DNA of 7,637 bases from Candidatus Firestonebacteria bacterium RIFOXYA2_FULL_40_8 (lineage in GTDB: Bacteria; Oederibacteriota; D2-FULL-39-29): contig MFGS01000184.1 of NCBI GenBank assembly GCA_001778355.1, positions 25,787 to 33,423 on the forward strand. Reading direction: 5' to 3'. The position numbers and the translations under genes were made by a program. The notes below the pieces were generated by a model, which was not told where the DNA came from, searched no databases, and worked only from the letters and a program-made list of their open reading frames with translations. This document shows, piece by piece, positions 5,890 through 7,637 of the stretch; position 1 is the first letter of the stretch, and each line of letters begins with the position of its first letter.

Positions 5890-6891
5890 ATGCCTGAGCT
5901 TCGGAAGGATCCTGTTTCTAATAGATGGGTGATTATTTCTACCGACAGATCAAAAAGACCTACCGATTTTATGGATACGTTCAAACATGAGAAAAAGGGC
6001 GGGTTTTGTCCGTTTTGTTACGGGAGTGAAGATAAGACGCCGGGGGAGATAATTGCGATGAGGCCTGCGCATACGGGAAGAAATACGCAGGGGTGGCAGG
6101 TAAGGGTTGTGCCGAACAAATTTCCGGTGCTTCGCGTTGAGGGGGACCTTAACAGGCGCGGGGACGGGATGTACGATATGATGGAAGGTATCGGAGCCCA
6201 TGAGGTCATCATTGAAACTCCCGATCACGATAAGAGTATGGCGGATTTTTCTTATGACCAGGTGCAGAAAGTTATCTGGACTTATAAAATGCGGTCGCAG
6301 GACCTGAAGAATGACCTGAGATTTGAATACCTCCTGATTTTCCGCAACTACGGGGACGCGGCGGGAGCGACTCTGGAACACCCGCATTCGCAGCTTATTG
6401 CCACGCCTATTATCCCTAAAAGAGTCTTGGAAGAGTACGCAGGCGCCAAGCATCATTATGAATATAAAGAAAGATGCGTTTTCTGCGATATGATAAAGCA
6501 GGAGATGAAAGACGGGACCAGGATAATAATGGAAAACAAACATTTTGTTGCGTTTGCTCCGTTTGCTCCGCGATTTCCTTTTGAGACCTGGATACTTCCT
6601 AAAGCTCATAATGCGGACTTTATGACTATATCTGAAGAGCAGTCATTTGATATGGCGAAAATATTAAAAGATACGTTAATGAAGATAAAAGTGGCGTTGA
6701 ATGACCCGCCTTACAATTATATTATACATACTGCCCCGCTTAGAAAGACGGAAGGTTATTTCAGCCACTGGCATATGGAGATAATACCGAAACTCACCAA
6801 AGTTGCGGGTTTTGAATGGGGTTCAGGATTCTATATCAATCCGACACCGCCTGAAGAAGCCGCGAAATATTTAAAAGAAGTGGAGATCTAA
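5890..6891 (+). CDS. galT: GalT-family hexose-1-phosphate nucleotidylyltransferase
   Basis: The protein has two HIT-like halves and 333 residues, as usual for the family. GalT moves UMP from UDP-glucose to galactose-1-phosphate in the Leloir pathway through a uridylylated His. HPHSQ places His164, the nucleophile His166 and Gln168 at the same numbers as in E. coli. Predicted first zinc ligands are Cys40, Cys43 (CPFC), His113 and His164. The second half has its own CVFC pair (Cys196, Cys199), with His240 and the HWH motif (His293, His295). This resembles the two-zinc arrangement of Arabidopsis At5g18200, an ADP-glucose phosphorylase, so nucleotide or sugar specificity may not be UDP/galactose. 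No galK or galE is nearby. AAGGAG (5879-5884) is 5 nt before ATG. The next gene overlaps the stop codon. Confidence 0.9.
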   Translation: MPELRKDPVSNRWVIISTDRSKRPTDFMDTFKHEKKGGFCPFCYGSEDKTPGEIIAMRPAHTGRNTQGWQVRVVPNKFPVLRVEGDLNRRGDGMYDMMEGIGAHEVIIETPDHDKSMADFSYDQVQKVIWTYKMRSQDLKNDLRFEYLLIFRNYGDAAGATLEHPHSQLIATPIIPKRVLEEYAGAKHHYEYKERCVFCDMIKQEMKDGTRIIMENKHFVAFAPFAPRFPFETWILPKAHNADFMTISEEQSFDMAKILKDTLMKIKVALNDPPYNYIIHTAPLRKTEGYFSHWHMEIIPKLTKVAGFEWGSGFYINPTPPEEAAKYLKEVEI

Positions 6892-7442
6892 TGGGGCTTT
6901 TCAAAAGACAGCAGATATATATTAACACCGACCTGCAGATAAAGATGTCTATCTTCCTTATCGTTATTGTCACCGCGGAAGTAATTGTCTTTGGGGGAAT
7001 ATTTTCCTACGCTCTTTCCATGTCGCAAAAGGTCACGGACAATATCTACAGATTTTACGTGATACTTCTTTTTTCGTTTGTCGGGATAACCCTGCTGAAT
7101 ATATTTCTGGGAGTATTTTTATCGCACAAGATAGCAGGACCCATTTATGCTTTTGAAATGCGCATAAAAAATATAACCAACGGGGATATTTCCAATTTTG
7201 TGGACCTTAGAAAAGGGGATATGCTCCGCGACTTTGAGACATCTTTCAATGAAATGATGCACGCCGTAAGAAAAGCCGTAGCGAAAGACCGCGAGTCCCT
7301 GGAAAATGCGCATAAAAAAATACTGGAACTGAATAAGAAACTTGATAAACTGGGTGCAAAAAAAGAAGCGGACGAAATAAAAGCCGCGTTGAAAGAAATC
7401 TCCACCGAGATGAAAAGCATAACAAGCTTTTTTAAGATTTAA
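6891..7442 (+). CDS. HAMP domain-containing inner-membrane protein without an output domain
   Basis: The 183 residues comprise a short basic cytoplasmic start (RQQIYINTDLQIKM), helix TM1 (about 19-42), a periplasmic loop of only about 12 residues, helix TM2 (about 55-77), a HAMP domain (about 78-128, with the conserved Pro84 and LRKGD at 106-110) and a charged Lys/Glu-rich coiled coil (about 129-176). No kinase, cyclase, methyl-accepting or extracytoplasmic sensing domain follows. HAMP domains relay conformational signals, and such short forms may act as scaffolds or partners of separate output proteins; the role here is unknown. ATG shares its A with the galT TAA stop, and GGAG (6882-6885) serves as ribosome binding site, so translation is coupled to galT. 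Confidence 0.85.
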   Translation: MGLFKRQQIYINTDLQIKMSIFLIVIVTAEVIVFGGIFSYALSMSQKVTDNIYRFYVILLFSFVGITLLNIFLGVFLSHKIAGPIYAFEMRIKNITNGDISNFVDLRKGDMLRDFETSFNEMMHAVRKAVAKDRESLENAHKKILELNKKLDKLGAKKEADEIKAALKEISTEMKSITSFFKI

Positions 7443-7487
7443 CAGGTTGTTGAAAATAAATAATAACGGACTTTGAACAACCTGTTA
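7440..7487. repeat. Long inverted repeat at the end of the HAMP gene
   Basis: TAACAGGTTGTT (7440-7451) and AACAACCTGTTA (7476-7487) are exact 12-bp arms. After one G-G mismatch three more A-T pairs extend the stem to 7455/7472, leaving a 16-nt loop. The left arm contains the HAMP gene stop codon. No T tract follows, so it is not a classic terminator; it may be an intergenic palindromic element or an mRNA-stabilising hairpin. Confidence 0.65.
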
Positions 7488-7513
7488 CCTCGTCAACGGC
7501 AGTTGACGGGTAA
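7485..7513 (+). promoter_or_regulatory. Hairpin immediately before the ribosome binding site of the PorV-like gene
   Basis: TTACC (7485-7489) pairs with GGTAA (7509-7513), and after one bulged T, CGTCAAC (7491-7497) pairs with GTTGACG (7502-7508) around the loop GGCA. This gives 12 bp. Its left strand shares TTA (7485-7487) with the preceding inverted repeat, so the two full stems cannot form at once. It ends 2 nt before TGGAG (7516-7520), the likely ribosome binding site. A switch or translational control role is inferred. Confidence 0.55.
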
Positions 7514-7525
7514 AATGGAGCGCTA

Positions 7526-7637
7526 ATGAAATTGTTCGGGCCTCTTTTATTATGTATGACTATCCTTATGGTAAATGCCTCGGGAAGTTTAACCTCACCT
7601 TCTGATTATCTTGATTATGGAATAGGTGCCAGGGCTG
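7526..7637 (+). CDS. N-terminal fragment of a secreted PorV/PorQ-like outer-membrane protein (cut by window edge)
   Basis: Only the first 37 codons are present. The product starts MKLFGPLLLCMTILMVNASG, a Sec signal peptide with a Lys, a hydrophobic core and small residues near a likely cleavage site at Ala18 to Gly20. It is followed by SPSDYLDYGIGARA. That start matches the usual beginning of PorV/PorQ/UPF0164-type beta-barrel proteins, where a short leader precedes a glycine-rich 'GARALGMGGA' segment. With so little sequence the family call is tentative. TGGAG (7516-7520) is 5 nt before ATG. It would be an outer-membrane barrel, consistent with a diderm cell. Confidence 0.6.
   Translation, partial: MKLFGPLLLCMTILMVNASGSLTSPSDYLDYGIGARA

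Overview
The window is ordinary bacterial DNA with every supported gene on the + strand: six complete recognisable genes, one small orphan gene and one gene cut by the right edge. TGA ends rpsO and TAA ends the other complete genes, so the standard bacterial code fits. The organism is probably a Gram-negative (diderm), uncultured-type bacterium. The truncated last gene starts like a PorV/PorQ-type outer-membrane protein, and intergenic DNA carries degenerate 9-bp repeats. A lineage near Elusimicrobiota, Omnitrophota or Firestonebacteria would fit, but this is a low-confidence inference; no rRNA is present to settle it.

Region 1 (1-5367) is a housekeeping block: guaB (IMP dehydrogenase), rpsO (ribosomal protein S15), pnp (polynucleotide phosphorylase) and an M16 zinc peptidase. 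rpsO-pnp-M16 is a widely conserved order. pnp and the peptidase are 10 nt apart and surely co-transcribed. The rpsO leader (1555-1642) and the rpsO-pnp spacer (1910-2048) contain foldable RNA in the two places where S15 autoregulation and RNase III/PNPase autoregulation act in other bacteria.

Region 2 (5368-5889) is an AT-rich accessory island. It holds a 67-residue two-helix membrane protein, a perfect 13-nt palindrome, and two arrays of a 9-bp unit (GTTTGTAAR) in opposite orientations on either side of the small gene. A good sigma70-type promoter for the next operon lies at its right end.

Region 3 (5890-7637) is a second operon: a GalT-family nucleotidylyltransferase with two predicted metal sites, a HAMP-only membrane protein whose start codon overlaps the galT stop codon, two overlapping strong hairpins, and the beginning of a secreted PorV/PorQ-like protein.

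I found no CRISPR array, tRNA, rRNA, transposase or defence system. The most interesting material is the repeat-flanked small-gene island, the RNA structures at rpsO, pnp and upstream of the PorV-like gene, and the two-metal GalT. I see no convincing wholly new system.
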